Positions 29,466 to 39,324 of a stretch of 64,000 bases of DNA are shown here, piece after piece. The notes below the pieces were generated by a model. The model had not been told where the DNA came from, made no database searches, and saw only the letters and a program-made list of their open reading frames with translations. The position numbers and the translations under genes were made by a program. Source of the stretch: Lachnospiraceae bacterium (GTDB lineage Bacteria; Bacillota; Clostridia; Lachnospirales; Lachnospiraceae); the NCBI GenBank assembly GCA_014799465.1, contig JAAVHZ010000066.1, forward strand, positions 35,138 to 99,137, written 5' to 3'. Numbering within the stretch: position 1 is the first letter of the stretch; every line of letters starts with the position of its first letter.

Positions 29466-30251
29466 TCAATTAAATTTGTCAAACTCTGTCATATACTTTC
29501 TGAATCGGAGAGGAAGATTATTACGCTGCAATTCATAATTCTTTCGTGAATCTATAGCTATGGTTTCAAAAAATACTTTCCATAATTCTTCATAATATCC
29601 CTCATTTCCTGACATTACTCCATTATCTCCGGTATCCGGCAGCATATTATTTATTATATAATAATCGCAATACTGCTTATGCACAAGAGTTTTTTTCCTT
29701 CCCATATCCTTAATAATAAAATTTTCTGATGACAACCTGTCTGAAAAATGATTTCCAAGCATGTCCAAAATATCATTCTTAGGTTCAATCTCTGCACTAA
29801 GTACATTTTCAGTAATCTGCCCAAACCTTAAAAATCCTCTTAAATGGTCATATTCCCTAAGTACATTTTTAGATATCTTTGTTACCTCCATTATTTCCGG
29901 TATGGCAAGACACTCTGAAACACGCCTCCCCATCCTGAATCCATGCTGCAGATACCTGAAAATCAAATCCGCCTTATCTGATACATCAGATACTGCTGTC
30001 CTGTATATATCATTATAAATATGAAAAGACATTTTTCTCTTTATGCTCTCTGCCACCTTAAATGATTTCTCCCTGTTCTTCTCCACCTGCACATATTCCA
30101 TAAAAAGTTCCATATTATAGTTTTCACCACATACAATTGCTACATTATCCTTTCCATTCTGATTCATTACCACCCATGCATCATATATACATGATAATAT
30201 TCCTTCAAAAGAATCTTCACATACTAAAACTTTTTTATTAAAATTATCCAT
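29466..30251 (-). CDS. Radical SAM-associated DNA metabolism protein (TIGR03915/DUF4130, UDG-like)
   Basis: 261 aa from ATG at 30251, supported by GGGGAGG nine nt upstream; the frame opens earlier at 30359 inside the preceding gene. It matches what I know of the family linked to the radical SAM protein encoded just upstream: an opening VLVCEDSFEGILSCIYDAW and a closing DUF4130-like region with LPLRFRKYMTEF. Members are fused in some genomes to a uracil-DNA-glycosylase domain; this one lacks a clear extra domain. Biochemical function is not established. It overlaps the radical SAM gene by 8 bp. Confidence 0.85.
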   Translation of the reverse strand: MDNFNKKVLVCEDSFEGILSCIYDAWVVMNQNGKDNVAIVCGENYNMELFMEYVQVEKNREKSFKVAESIKRKMSFHIYNDIYRTAVSDVSDKADLIFRYLQHGFRMGRRVSECLAIPEIMEVTKISKNVLREYDHLRGFLRFGQITENVLSAEIEPKNDILDMLGNHFSDRLSSENFIIKDMGRKKTLVHKQYCDYYIINNMLPDTGDNGVMSGNEGYYEELWKVFFETIAIDSRKNYELQRNNLPLRFRKYMTEFDKFN

Positions 30252-31566
30252 AACAGCCCACCTCCCCGGAGAAGTCCTTAACATCAAACAAAGACAACTG
30301 TCTGTAAGTAATATTATTTCCTTCCACAAACCTTTTACTGTCTTTATCCTCTCCCACAAGCTGCCTTGTAATATAGTTTTCTTCCAGCTTTGTAGGATAC
30401 ATCATCTTACCTGAACATGTTATAAAATATAGTGCCCTTTTTAATACAACTCCCATTTTTTTAATATCATTAAAATCCAGAATATTATGCTTCCTTGCCG
30501 CCACTATCCTTTTAGCTGATATCGGCCCGATACCCGGAACCCGCAGAAGCGTATAATAATCCGCTTTGTTTACTTCCACCGGAAACTTTTCCAGATGCCT
30601 TACTGCCCAGTCACATTTAGGGTCTAAAAAAATATTGAAATTAGGGTTTTTCTCAGACAACATTTCCCCTGCTTTAAAACCATAAAATCTTAGCATAAAA
30701 TCTGCCTGATACAATCTGTGTTCCCTAAGCATTGGTGGTTTTACGTCTACTGCCGGAAGGCTGCTGTCTTCATTTACAGGCACATAAGCAGAATAAAACA
30801 CTCTTTTTAACTGAAAATTCTTATACAATGCTTCCGCCACCGTAACAAGCTGGAAGTCATTTTCCGGTGTGGCACCTATAATCATCTGCGTACTCTGGCC
30901 TCCGGGAACAAATTTAGGAACATTTCTATATATGGCAAGCTCATTTTTATTTTCATTAATTTTGCCCTGAATCATTCTTATCGGTTCCAATATATTTTTC
31001 CTGTTCTTATTCGGGGCTAAAAGTTTAAGTCCATCTGCTGTAGGCAGTTCAAGATTCACACTCATCCTGTCCGCCAGAAACCCTGTACTCTGAATCAGTT
31101 CCTTAGAAGCTCCTGGAATTCCTTTTACATGAATATATCCATTAAAATGGTACTTCTTACGCAGTAGTCTTATTGTATTATAAATCAATTCCATAGTATG
31201 GTCCGGATTGCCGATAATTCCTGAACTTAAAAACAGTCCCTCAATATAATTCCTGCGGTAAAATTCCATAGTAAGGGTGCATATCTCTTCCGGTGTAAAG
31301 GCCGCCCTCGGAATATCATTTGAACATCTGTTCTGACAGTATTTGCAGTCATATATACAATAATTGGTAAGTAATATCTTAAAGAGCGACACACACCGCC
31401 CATCTGCCGAAAAAGTATGACATATACCACATGATGCCGCACTTCCCATATTCATTCCATCGCCTTTTCTGTCAACACCGCTGGAAGTACATGCCACATC
31501 ATACTTTGCAGCATCAGTCAGAATTTTTAATTTGTCCATAAGATTTTTCTGATTCTCTATAACCAT
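30244..31566 (-). CDS. Putative DNA modification/repair radical SAM protein (TIGR03916 type)
   Basis: 440 aa from ATG at 31566, with AAAGG nine nt upstream (ATG at 31575 has no spacing from that SD). The radical SAM cluster motif is CIYDCKYC (Cx3Cx2C). An extra N-terminal cysteine set (SCGICH) and a C-terminal helix-hairpin-helix (LLRVPGIGPISAKRIVAAR) point to nucleic acid binding. The family is always paired with the protein encoded next. Its reaction is unknown. Two LexA-like boxes flank its promoter, suggesting induction by DNA damage. Confidence 0.88.
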   Translation of the reverse strand: MVIENQKNLMDKLKILTDAAKYDVACTSSGVDRKGDGMNMGSAASCGICHTFSADGRCVSLFKILLTNYCIYDCKYCQNRCSNDIPRAAFTPEEICTLTMEFYRRNYIEGLFLSSGIIGNPDHTMELIYNTIRLLRKKYHFNGYIHVKGIPGASKELIQSTGFLADRMSVNLELPTADGLKLLAPNKNRKNILEPIRMIQGKINENKNELAIYRNVPKFVPGGQSTQMIIGATPENDFQLVTVAEALYKNFQLKRVFYSAYVPVNEDSSLPAVDVKPPMLREHRLYQADFMLRFYGFKAGEMLSEKNPNFNIFLDPKCDWAVRHLEKFPVEVNKADYYTLLRVPGIGPISAKRIVAARKHNILDFNDIKKMGVVLKRALYFITCSGKMMYPTKLEENYITRQLVGEDKDSKRFVEGNNITYRQLSLFDVKDFSGEVGCYG

Positions 31567-31580
31567 ATATTTCATCCTTT

Positions 31581-31594
31581 CGAATGTATGTTTG
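31581..31594. promoter_or_regulatory. LexA-like SOS box 1
   Basis: CGAATGTATGTTTG, one change per half from the Firmicutes consensus CGAAC-N4-GTTCG. It lies about 15 nt before the radical SAM start codon, downstream of the predicted promoter. Confidence 0.6.
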
Positions 31595-31616
31595 TATATA
31601 TAGATTAAACCTTACA

Positions 31617-31630
31617 GACAATATTGTCAA
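31617..31630 (-). promoter_or_regulatory. -35 box and 12-bp palindrome before radical SAM operon
   Basis: Minus strand TTGACA (31630-31625) is a perfect -35 element. It overlaps the perfect palindrome GACAATATTGTC (31617-31628). A -10 element is less clear (TAATCT or TATATA downstream). Confidence 0.5.
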
Positions 31631-31638
31631 GATGTTTT

Positions 31639-31652
31639 CGAATATATGTTTG
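31639..31652. promoter_or_regulatory. LexA-like SOS box 2
   Basis: CGAATATATGTTTG, nearly identical to box 1 and 58 bp from it, placed just upstream of the -35 box. Two boxes bracketing one promoter argue against chance. Confidence 0.6.
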
Positions 31653-31703
31653 AAGCGAGTGACAATTCAACCATGACATTAATAATTTGCCGAACCATAA
31701 CAT

Positions 31704-31738
31704 TAAAAAACAGACCACTCCTTGTTATGGAATAGTCT
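31704..31738 (-). terminator. lepB terminator
   Basis: Minus strand hairpin AGACTATTCC, 7-nt loop, GGAGTGGTCT, then a T-run (31710-31705). It lies about 17 nt after the lepB stop. Confidence 0.8.
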
Positions 31739-31754
31739 GCCTTCTATTAGGATA

Positions 31755-32333
31755 CTATCTCAGCCATTTAAACGAAGGATAATACATAAATTCTACCTTC
31801 CCCAGTATAGCATCCCTCTTCACATAAGTATTTTTCCATTTTCTTGCATCATTTGAATAATTCCTGTTATCTCCAAGCATAAGATAACTGTCCTCAGGAA
31901 TTTTAAATTCATAAGGTCCTGTTGAATCAAACCAGTCCTCTTTTAAATAATCCTCTTCCAGTTCTATAGTCTTACCATCTGTAGTTTCAATAGTTATAAC
32001 TGCATTATTTATTCTGACTGTTTCTCCCGGAAGCCCGATTAATCTTTTTACATAATTCTCTTCCGGTGAATCAGGTGCCTTAAATATAATTATATCCAGT
32101 CTCTCAGGGTCAGAAAATTCATAGGTAAGCCTGCTGCCGATTATTCTGCTGCCTGTAGGGATAGTGTTTTCCATAGATCCGGTCGGAACCTTTGCGTTTA
32201 CTATTATAAAGTGAGTTAATATATATGCTATTATAAAAGCTGTAATAATAATTTTTATCCAACTGAAAATTTCTTTCACTATATTAACTTTTTGCTTTTC
32301 TTCATGCTGTGATGTTTCATTTGCTTCGCTCAT
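31755..32333 (-). CDS. lepB: Signal peptidase I
   Basis: 192 aa from ATG at 32333, which has GGAGG five nt upstream; a further ATG at 32345 overlaps that site. One N-terminal membrane helix (~25-45) anchors the enzyme. Catalytic Ser is in PTGSMENTI, the Lys in YVKRLIGLPGE, and the box GDNRNYSNDARKW completes the S26A signature. It removes signal peptides from exported proteins, and the window encodes several. Ten bp after mrp, probably one operon. Confidence 0.94.
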   Translation of the reverse strand: MSEANETSQHEEKQKVNIVKEIFSWIKIIITAFIIAYILTHFIIVNAKVPTGSMENTIPTGSRIIGSRLTYEFSDPERLDIIIFKAPDSPEENYVKRLIGLPGETVRINNAVITIETTDGKTIELEEDYLKEDWFDSTGPYEFKIPEDSYLMLGDNRNYSNDARKWKNTYVKRDAILGKVEFMYYPSFKWLR

Positions 32334-32355
32334 ACTTTCCTCCATCTTTTTCTTT

Positions 32356-33186
32356 TTATAAACCCTTTATTGAATTTACGGCTTCTTCAATATATGGATT
32401 CTTAACAGAATCAAATTTTCCTTCATCTGCACTCTGTGCCATCTGCGGCATAATCGGAATCCTGCCCAGTACTTTAAGTGACAGCTCCTGTGCTGTTTCA
32501 TCTATTTTACTTTCACCAAATACCTTAATCTTTTTACCGCAGTCAGGGCATTCCATATAACTATAATTCTCTACCAGACCCAATACAGGAATATTCATCT
32601 GTCCTGCCATGTTATATGCCTTTTTAACAATAAGCTTAACAAGATCCTGTGGAGAAGTTACTATAACTATTCCATCTACAGGTATTGACTGAAATACGGT
32701 AAGAGGTACATCACCTGTTCCCGGAGGCATATCTATTAAAAGATAATCAAGCTCACCCCATACCACATCTGTCCAGAACTGCTTTACTGCTCCTCCAAGC
32801 ACCGGACCTCTCCATATAACGGGATCATCCTCATTCTCTAAGAGTACATTTACTGATATAACCTTTATTCCTCCATTTGTAACTACAGGGAATATTCCGT
32901 TTTCATCACCTGATGCTTTTTCCTTGATACCAAACATTTTTGGTATTGACGGTCCTGTAATATCAGCATCCATTATTCCAACCTTATATCCCAATCCTGC
33001 CAGCTCCGAAGCCAGAGATGAAGTAACAAATGATTTTCCTACTCCTCCTTTTCCGCTGACTATGCCTATTACTTTTTTGATACTGCTTCTTTCATTTAAT
33101 TTTTCATGGGCTATTCCCTGCCTATGTGAACAATTTTCACAGCTTGTTTCTGTACAAGATGTATTACTACACTGTCTGTCTGACAT
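32356..33186 (-). CDS. Mrp/NBP35 family FeS-cluster carrier ATPase
   Basis: 276 aa. A deviant Walker A GKGGVGKS (~44-51), the DADITGPSIPKMFG and DMPPGTGD motifs, and a C-terminal CxxC (ECPDCGKK) identify the Mrp/ApbC group. These P-loop proteins bind and transfer FeS clusters. A Cys-rich N-terminal segment (six Cys within the first 22 residues) may hold a further cluster. SD GAGG precedes ATG. Confidence 0.93.
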   Translation of the reverse strand: MSDRQCSNTSCTETSCENCSHRQGIAHEKLNERSSIKKVIGIVSGKGGVGKSFVTSSLASELAGLGYKVGIMDADITGPSIPKMFGIKEKASGDENGIFPVVTNGGIKVISVNVLLENEDDPVIWRGPVLGGAVKQFWTDVVWGELDYLLIDMPPGTGDVPLTVFQSIPVDGIVIVTSPQDLVKLIVKKAYNMAGQMNIPVLGLVENYSYMECPDCGKKIKVFGESKIDETAQELSLKVLGRIPIMPQMAQSADEGKFDSVKNPYIEEAVNSIKGL

Positions 33187-33224
33187 TTCTATACCTCATT
33201 TCTGTACGGCTCTTTTCATATAAC

Positions 33225-33255
33225 AGGTCTGTGTGTGCCGCACATACACAGACCT
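33225..33255. terminator. 13-bp hairpin between amylase gene and mrp
   Basis: AGGTCTGTGTGTG pairs with CACATACACAGACCT-side sequence (33243-33255) around a five-nt loop. It follows the amylase stop codon on the minus strand. There is no good T-run on either side, so it may protect the 3' end rather than act as a simple terminator. Confidence 0.5.
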
Positions 33256-33268
33256 TATAATATTATAT

Positions 33269-35314
33269 CTATTTTTTTATTTCATACACATTATCAGGTA
33301 TAACCTCTGCTCCCGGCTCCATTGCACCGTTTGACTGGTTCTCGCCATCAGTAAATATAATAAGCGGTGCAGACCAGTCTTTAGTAAATGTATAACTGTA
33401 TTTTCCGTTTCCTTCGTCTTTCATCTCTGCTCCCGGCCACTGCTCGTTATAAGCCACCTCTGAAGCCGAAGTTTCATCATATACATATGCATATACCGGA
33501 GTTTTCCATGAATCCGGTTTCATAAAATATACTACCGTACCATTAGATGTTCCGCTTTTCTTTGTGAAAACATATGTCATTATTGTATTATTTCCGTCTT
33601 CACTTGTACCCTTAAGCGTCAGACTAACCGTATCTCCTGATTTAAGCCTTTCACCAAGTTTAATCTTATCTCCGTCCTTAAAATATGTTTCAGTTGAGCC
33701 TGGAATTTTATAAACTGCTTCTTTTACATTTTGTGCATTAAGAGTTACTTCTATAAAGTCACTGTCAAAGTTCATCTGCGTATCGTCTGAAACCTTGACT
33801 ACAGGAACATCTCCAAGTTCCTTATATCCATCATTGTACAATATAACTGCCGACTTTCCGTCTATAGTACCCGTAAGCTTTCCGTCTGATACAGTATATT
33901 CTGTTTTACCATCTGCCCTGTTGATGTAAGTTCCGTCTTCCAATGAAGTAACAAATGAAAGTTCTTCACTATCGTTGCCTATATTTACAACTGTTATTCC
34001 CTTTGAACCTCTCTCAATACATATTACTGCTGCATTACCTGTCGGATTAAATATATTTTCAGATTCTCCTACCATAGCATTTCTAAAATGATTTGCCGCT
34101 GACACTATAGCATTTTTATATATATAATCTCCGGCAGCACCTATTCTGTTCATTGTACCCCATTTATTCTCAACTGATGAACCGTATGGTCTTGAAAAGA
34201 ACAATGGTGTACCTTTATCTCTTGCAGTTATTACAGCCCATGCAAGGCTTACATCTTCATTACTGTAATTGTATGTATTATCATCACCCGTATAATTATC
34301 ATGTGATTCCACCCATGTTACAATATTAGGCTCTGCTCCATCAATAACAAAGTCTTTTACATCCTCAGCATTAAATTCCTGACTTGTAAGACACAGTCTA
34401 ATCACTGTTCCATAAGAACTTGCGGTAGCTGCTCCAATCTTTTTAACATAGTCTCCAAATCTTTCATTATCTCCCTGAAGAACTTCGCCATAATTAAATA
34501 TTCTGTCAGCATCTTTTACTTCCGTTAATACTCTGTCCCAGAAATTATTTTCAAGACTCTCATCATCCTTAGGGTCATCTTCAAGTCCGATATGTTTGGC
34601 TGTATCATATCTGAATCCGTCTGCTCCGTCTTCTATACATTTATTAATAAATGATATGAAGTAATCCTGAAACTTAGGATTTTCAGTATTTATATCAGGC
34701 AGTCCGCCCACTCCCTGAAGTGTACACTGATAACGGTCACCATAATTATCAATTTCCGTCTCGCCTTTTGAATGATACATTTTATCCTTACCGCCTACGG
34801 CATTTATAAATTCCTCTGACACCGCATCCTGTGTTGTGGTGGTATGGTTCGGTACTACATCAACTACTACCTTTATACCATAACTTTCTGCCACATCACA
34901 CATTTCTTTAAACTCTTCTTCAGTTCCCAACTGATAGTTACCTATAGACCACTCCGTAGGCTGATATATATAACTCCACTTTCCCTGTCCAAACAGCTCC
35001 ATTCCTGCATTACCGCCATCATATACGGCATTTATTGGTGATGTCTGAATAGCAGAGTAACCTGCCATTGCTATATCTTCCATACTTTCTTTAATGGTAT
35101 TGAATGACCAGCAGAAACACTGTAATATGGTTCCATCTTTAATATCATCAGTAAGTCCGTAATCTTTGCTGACATTTTTTACTGTATTATTTTCCGAAGC
35201 ATTTGTACTGTTTTCAGATGTATCTGATGAATCTCCACATCCTGATAATCCTAATGCCAAAGATGCAGACAATGTAACTGTCAGCCCCAGTGCTGCTATT
35301 TTTTTTAATTTCAT
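33269..35314 (-). CDS. Alpha-amylase lipoprotein (GH13 with C-terminal starch-binding module)
   Basis: 681 aa. A lipoprotein signal ends LSG-Cys26, followed by a Ser/Asn/Thr linker (~27-45), so the enzyme is cell-surface attached. The GH13 barrel has VVPNH, the nucleophile Asp237 in DGFRYD, acid/base Glu277 in GEV and Asp339 in SHDN. The last ~90 residues (YFMKPDSW...WPGAEM...) look like a CBM26 starch-binding module. It would cut alpha-1,4 bonds in starch near the cell. Twelve bp downstream of the larger amylase gene, same operon. SD AAGGAG. Confidence 0.9.
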   Translation of the reverse strand: MKLKKIAALGLTVTLSASLALGLSGCGDSSDTSENSTNASENNTVKNVSKDYGLTDDIKDGTILQCFCWSFNTIKESMEDIAMAGYSAIQTSPINAVYDGGNAGMELFGQGKWSYIYQPTEWSIGNYQLGTEEEFKEMCDVAESYGIKVVVDVVPNHTTTTQDAVSEEFINAVGGKDKMYHSKGETEIDNYGDRYQCTLQGVGGLPDINTENPKFQDYFISFINKCIEDGADGFRYDTAKHIGLEDDPKDDESLENNFWDRVLTEVKDADRIFNYGEVLQGDNERFGDYVKKIGAATASSYGTVIRLCLTSQEFNAEDVKDFVIDGAEPNIVTWVESHDNYTGDDNTYNYSNEDVSLAWAVITARDKGTPLFFSRPYGSSVENKWGTMNRIGAAGDYIYKNAIVSAANHFRNAMVGESENIFNPTGNAAVICIERGSKGITVVNIGNDSEELSFVTSLEDGTYINRADGKTEYTVSDGKLTGTIDGKSAVILYNDGYKELGDVPVVKVSDDTQMNFDSDFIEVTLNAQNVKEAVYKIPGSTETYFKDGDKIKLGERLKSGDTVSLTLKGTSEDGNNTIMTYVFTKKSGTSNGTVVYFMKPDSWKTPVYAYVYDETSASEVAYNEQWPGAEMKDEGNGKYSYTFTKDWSAPLIIFTDGENQSNGAMEPGAEVIPDNVYEIKK

Positions 35315-35326
35315 ATTTTGTTCTCC

Positions 35327-38300
35327 TTATTTTACAATGTATTTGTTAATGGTCTTTACTACTACTTTTCCATCACTATCCTTTACATACACATATAGCT
35401 TATATGTTCCTGATTTTTTAATCTTCCATTTAACGGTTTTTGATGAACTGTAATTCTTTATTGTTGAATTTTTTCCGTTAATCCTATATACAAATTTGTA
35501 TTTTAACTTTCCATAACCGCCCTTTGCAAGTGCCGAAAGCTTTACTGTATTACCCTTTACTGCTTTACCGCTTTTTATAGCTGATTTAAAATATGAGACC
35601 TTTATAGTCTTTGGCTTTACTTTATATTTACTTATAGCTTTCTTTGCCTGATTGCCATTTCCATCTTTAATATATACATACAAATTATATGTTCCTGAAT
35701 GTACAGGTTTCCATGATATTGATGATGCTGTCTGATACTTACATATGTAAACAGTCTTATTTTTATATTTATATGCAAATCTGTATTTGTAATTTTCTGA
35801 ACCACCTGCTGCCTTTGCAGTAAGTTTTAAAGATGTTCCGACTTTTACACTTCCACTCTTCTTAGAAACACTGAACTTTGTTACTTTAAGAGGTGATTGG
35901 TTAATTGTTGTATCTTCTGTCGTATCTTCTTCTCCAGGTAATTCCACTACTTCATTATGTACATCAAATCCACTGATTACTGCTTTTGCAGTATTTTCAT
36001 CTGCATCCTTTACAGATACATATATATTGTACTTTCCAACCTTATCAAATATTACCTCTACAGTATTAGTATTACTATAGTCTTTTAAGACTTCTTCTTT
36101 CTCTCCATCGTTATACCAGAATCTGTATTCCAGTTCTCCTCCTGATGTACTCTCTGCCATTACAGTAAATTTAACTTTTCCTCCTGTAAGTATTCCGTTT
36201 TCTTGTGCATCTGAATCAAAACTGTATATGAACACTCTGTTCTTATCACCCGGTAATGGTTCTTCGTTACCTTTTACCACTACTTTTATCTCTGCCCTTA
36301 CACCATTATTTGCCGTTGCATATATTATTGCAGAACCGGAATTTTTAGCACTTACAATTCCTGACTTTTCTACATCTGCTACCTCTTTATTTGATGATGA
36401 CCAAACGATATTTTTAACAGATGCATTCTCAGGAGATACACTTGCTGTCAATGATATGCTGTCACCTATATTTAATTCTACTGTTTCTTTATCTGCACTT
36501 ACTTTTGTAACCTCAATCTTTTCGTCTGTATCAACCTTTACAAGTCCATCTTTATTGTAATAACCATTAGCACTTGCCTTAAGGTCTGCGGTCTGATTAC
36601 TTCCGTCATTAAATATCACATTAAGTCCTGTTTCGCCTTCCGGATAATTTATTACATATACTCCATCGGTATATGATTCCATCCTTACACCCGGCCACGA
36701 ACTCTTATATGTATCACTCCATATATAGCAGTTTATTGACTTACTCCAGTCATCAGGCTTTTCAAAGTACATAACATCTCCTGTTACTGCTTTGCTTTTT
36801 ACTGTTATCATTACTGAAGCTTCCATGCCATTTACGGATGTTGCCGTAATTACGGCTGTTCCTAATGACTTTGCTGTAATCTCACCATCATTCACACTTG
36901 CTATATCAGAATTGCTTGAAGTCCATGTAATTGTCTTATTTGCCGCATCTGCCGGACTGATATCGGCTGTTACGCTTATTTTATCACCTATAGCCATTTC
37001 TGCCTGTGTTTTATCTAATATAATATCCTCAACCTGCACTCCTGTTGCAGTAACTGTTATTATTGCTCTGGCAGAAAGACCATTTTGTGTACTTACTATA
37101 ATGGTAGTAGTTCCTGCTTTTCTTGGAGTAATCTTTCCATTGCTTACTAAAGCCACAGACTCATCAGAAGACTTCCATGTAAGAGTTTTTCCTGTTGCAT
37201 TAAAAGGCATAATACTTGCTTTAAGTTTTAATGATTCTCCCAACTCAACCGTAGCTTCCGTCTTATCAAGCGAAATGGATTTTACCGGATTTTCCTGAAC
37301 AACCACATCTTTACCGCCTGACAGGTACATACTCTGTCCTGCTATCATCCCAGGTGCTTTTGTAAGCTCTGTATCCAGTACATACACTCTCATATCTGCT
37401 TTTTCAGAGCAGCTTGCAGTAAGCGTTCCATTAGTTACATTTATAACCTTTCCCGTAATTGCATCCGTATATCTTCCATTCGGAATGTTCTTAAATGTAG
37501 CATCTCCTGATATGGCAACTAACGCAAAACTGTCAGTTGTACTATCAGTATATCTTCTCTTAAATGCCATTCCTGAAGTTGTAATGTCATTTGTTGAATA
37601 CTGACCCTTTCTCAAAGCCGGTATTGCTGCCCTTATACGGTTAAGCCTCTGTATATGTAATGACAACGGATGATTAAGTGTCTCTGCCATTTTTCCTGTT
37701 GCATTGGTATACTTTGCAAAATCAACCGTATCTATGGTTCCTTCTATATTATCACCAAAATAAGCTCTTCCTGAATCTGCCAACGATATTTGATATCCCT
37801 TGTCTATCGTTTTTCCCTTTTGAAATTCCACTTCACTTCCATAATAAATACATGGTATTCCTCTGAATGTAAACATAAGGTCAAGGTTTTCTGCCCATGT
37901 AGACTGGCTTCCTGAAAATCTCTTATCCTCAGGTGCCCCATCCGGTGCATAGTCATGTGAATCCACATATACAACATTATAAGTAGCATCATTGTAATAT
38001 TTATCTGTATTTACAGCAAGATTAAATGCCGACTTCGCCGTTTTAAAATTCCAATGCATCGGAAAATCTATTACACTTAATCCTGATGCCATTGAATAAT
38101 CAGTCTCATGGTACTCATTTCCATTCAGCAGTGCATTATCACTGACAGGCTGTGACGAAATATCATCTTTGTCATTATCCATATAATGCTGCTCTGCCGA
38201 AGCCATATTTGTTATATATGCTTCCGGGTCATTTTCATCATCTATCCATGGATATTCCCTGCTTTCCTTCCATGTATAAAACGGAGTGGATAATGCCGGA

Positions 38301-39301
38301 ACCTCCCTATACCAGATTTGTGTATATCTGGTACACACTTCTCCGAACATATAAAAATTTCCCTCTCCAGTTGTACCATGTACGGAATTGTAAATATCAT
38401 TTAACTGACTGATAAATCCTTTGTTAAGACTGAGCCTTGAAATATGTCTTACAGTATCTACACGGAATGCATCTACACCCATCTTAATATACTGACCATA
38501 AGCATCAACAAGATATTTGTACACACGGGGATTTTCCGTATTTAAGTCCACACAATCGCCTGCAATCTGTGATATCTGGCAGGTATAATCATCCCAGTTA
38601 AAATCACCATTATGGTGATATATATTATTCTTATCCTTTTCTTCCCCATCCAGATTTTTCATCAGGTCAAGTCTCATATGATATTGTTCTTCCGGTGTAA
38701 GTGTAAAGTAATTCCATGGAAGATAATCAGGATTTACTGTCATACAATCTTCTATAGAAGACAAATCTGCATTCTCATTTTTTACAAATATCTTATAAAG
38801 GTTCTCTTCTCCAAAATTTCCGGTATGGTTAAATACCACATCCTGTACTATTTTCATGCCTCGTTCATGAACTGCATCAATAAGATCCTGATATGTACAG
38901 TCCTCAGACTCATATCTTTTATCCACTTCTTTAAAATTAATGGCATGATAACCATGATAATCATAACCACTGGAATTCTTCACAACCGGAGTAATCCATA
39001 CTGTTGTAAATCCCAAAGCCTTTATATAATCAAGCTTATCTATCAGCCCCTTAAAATCTCCTCTCCATGGTTCATCACCTTCATTAATTGCCGTTCCGTC
39101 CCAGCAATATACATTGTTTGACTTATCACCATCATAAAATCTTGTTGTAATTACAAAATATATTGTCTCATCCCTGAAATCCTGTGCAAGTGATGCATTA
39201 TCAGTATATATCTTTGTCTGCTGTGCATTCACAACACTGTTAATTCCAAAAAGCAGTGAAAATATTAATGTAATCAACATAATTTTTGCAGCTTTTTTCA
39301 T
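35327..39301 (-). CDS. Large secreted multidomain alpha-amylase
   Basis: 1324 aa from ATG at 39301 (AAGGAGG upstream; the frame opens at 39358). Signal peptide to ~26. GH13 catalytic domain ~30-640 with VVFNH, nucleophile Asp282 (FRVD), Glu321 (GEV), Asp450 (DSHD). Then two Big_2 immunoglobulin-like domains (~672-830), a CBM26-like module (YFEKPDDW, ~835-925), a third Big_2, a PKD-like domain, and two ~95-residue C-terminal repeats rich in Lys/Tyr/Ser (~1130-1324). No LPXTG; the repeats may bind the wall. It would degrade extracellular starch. Confidence 0.9.
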   Translation of the reverse strand: MKKAAKIMLITLIFSLLFGINSVVNAQQTKIYTDNASLAQDFRDETIYFVITTRFYDGDKSNNVYCWDGTAINEGDEPWRGDFKGLIDKLDYIKALGFTTVWITPVVKNSSGYDYHGYHAINFKEVDKRYESEDCTYQDLIDAVHERGMKIVQDVVFNHTGNFGEENLYKIFVKNENADLSSIEDCMTVNPDYLPWNYFTLTPEEQYHMRLDLMKNLDGEEKDKNNIYHHNGDFNWDDYTCQISQIAGDCVDLNTENPRVYKYLVDAYGQYIKMGVDAFRVDTVRHISRLSLNKGFISQLNDIYNSVHGTTGEGNFYMFGEVCTRYTQIWYREVPALSTPFYTWKESREYPWIDDENDPEAYITNMASAEQHYMDNDKDDISSQPVSDNALLNGNEYHETDYSMASGLSVIDFPMHWNFKTAKSAFNLAVNTDKYYNDATYNVVYVDSHDYAPDGAPEDKRFSGSQSTWAENLDLMFTFRGIPCIYYGSEVEFQKGKTIDKGYQISLADSGRAYFGDNIEGTIDTVDFAKYTNATGKMAETLNHPLSLHIQRLNRIRAAIPALRKGQYSTNDITTSGMAFKRRYTDSTTDSFALVAISGDATFKNIPNGRYTDAITGKVINVTNGTLTASCSEKADMRVYVLDTELTKAPGMIAGQSMYLSGGKDVVVQENPVKSISLDKTEATVELGESLKLKASIMPFNATGKTLTWKSSDESVALVSNGKITPRKAGTTTIIVSTQNGLSARAIITVTATGVQVEDIILDKTQAEMAIGDKISVTADISPADAANKTITWTSSNSDIASVNDGEITAKSLGTAVITATSVNGMEASVMITVKSKAVTGDVMYFEKPDDWSKSINCYIWSDTYKSSWPGVRMESYTDGVYVINYPEGETGLNVIFNDGSNQTADLKASANGYYNKDGLVKVDTDEKIEVTKVSADKETVELNIGDSISLTASVSPENASVKNIVWSSSNKEVADVEKSGIVSAKNSGSAIIYATANNGVRAEIKVVVKGNEEPLPGDKNRVFIYSFDSDAQENGILTGGKVKFTVMAESTSGGELEYRFWYNDGEKEEVLKDYSNTNTVEVIFDKVGKYNIYVSVKDADENTAKAVISGFDVHNEVVELPGEEDTTEDTTINQSPLKVTKFSVSKKSGSVKVGTSLKLTAKAAGGSENYKYRFAYKYKNKTVYICKYQTASSISWKPVHSGTYNLYVYIKDGNGNQAKKAISKYKVKPKTIKVSYFKSAIKSGKAVKGNTVKLSALAKGGYGKLKYKFVYRINGKNSTIKNYSSSKTVKWKIKKSGTYKLYVYVKDSDGKVVVKTINKYIVK

Positions 39302-39324
39302 TTTAATTACCTCCTTTTTTAATT

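Noticed and set aside
35327..39301. Sortase anchoring of the large amylase and secreted pullulanase
   Set aside because: Neither C-terminus has LPXTG plus a membrane helix; both end in Lys-rich repeat domains.
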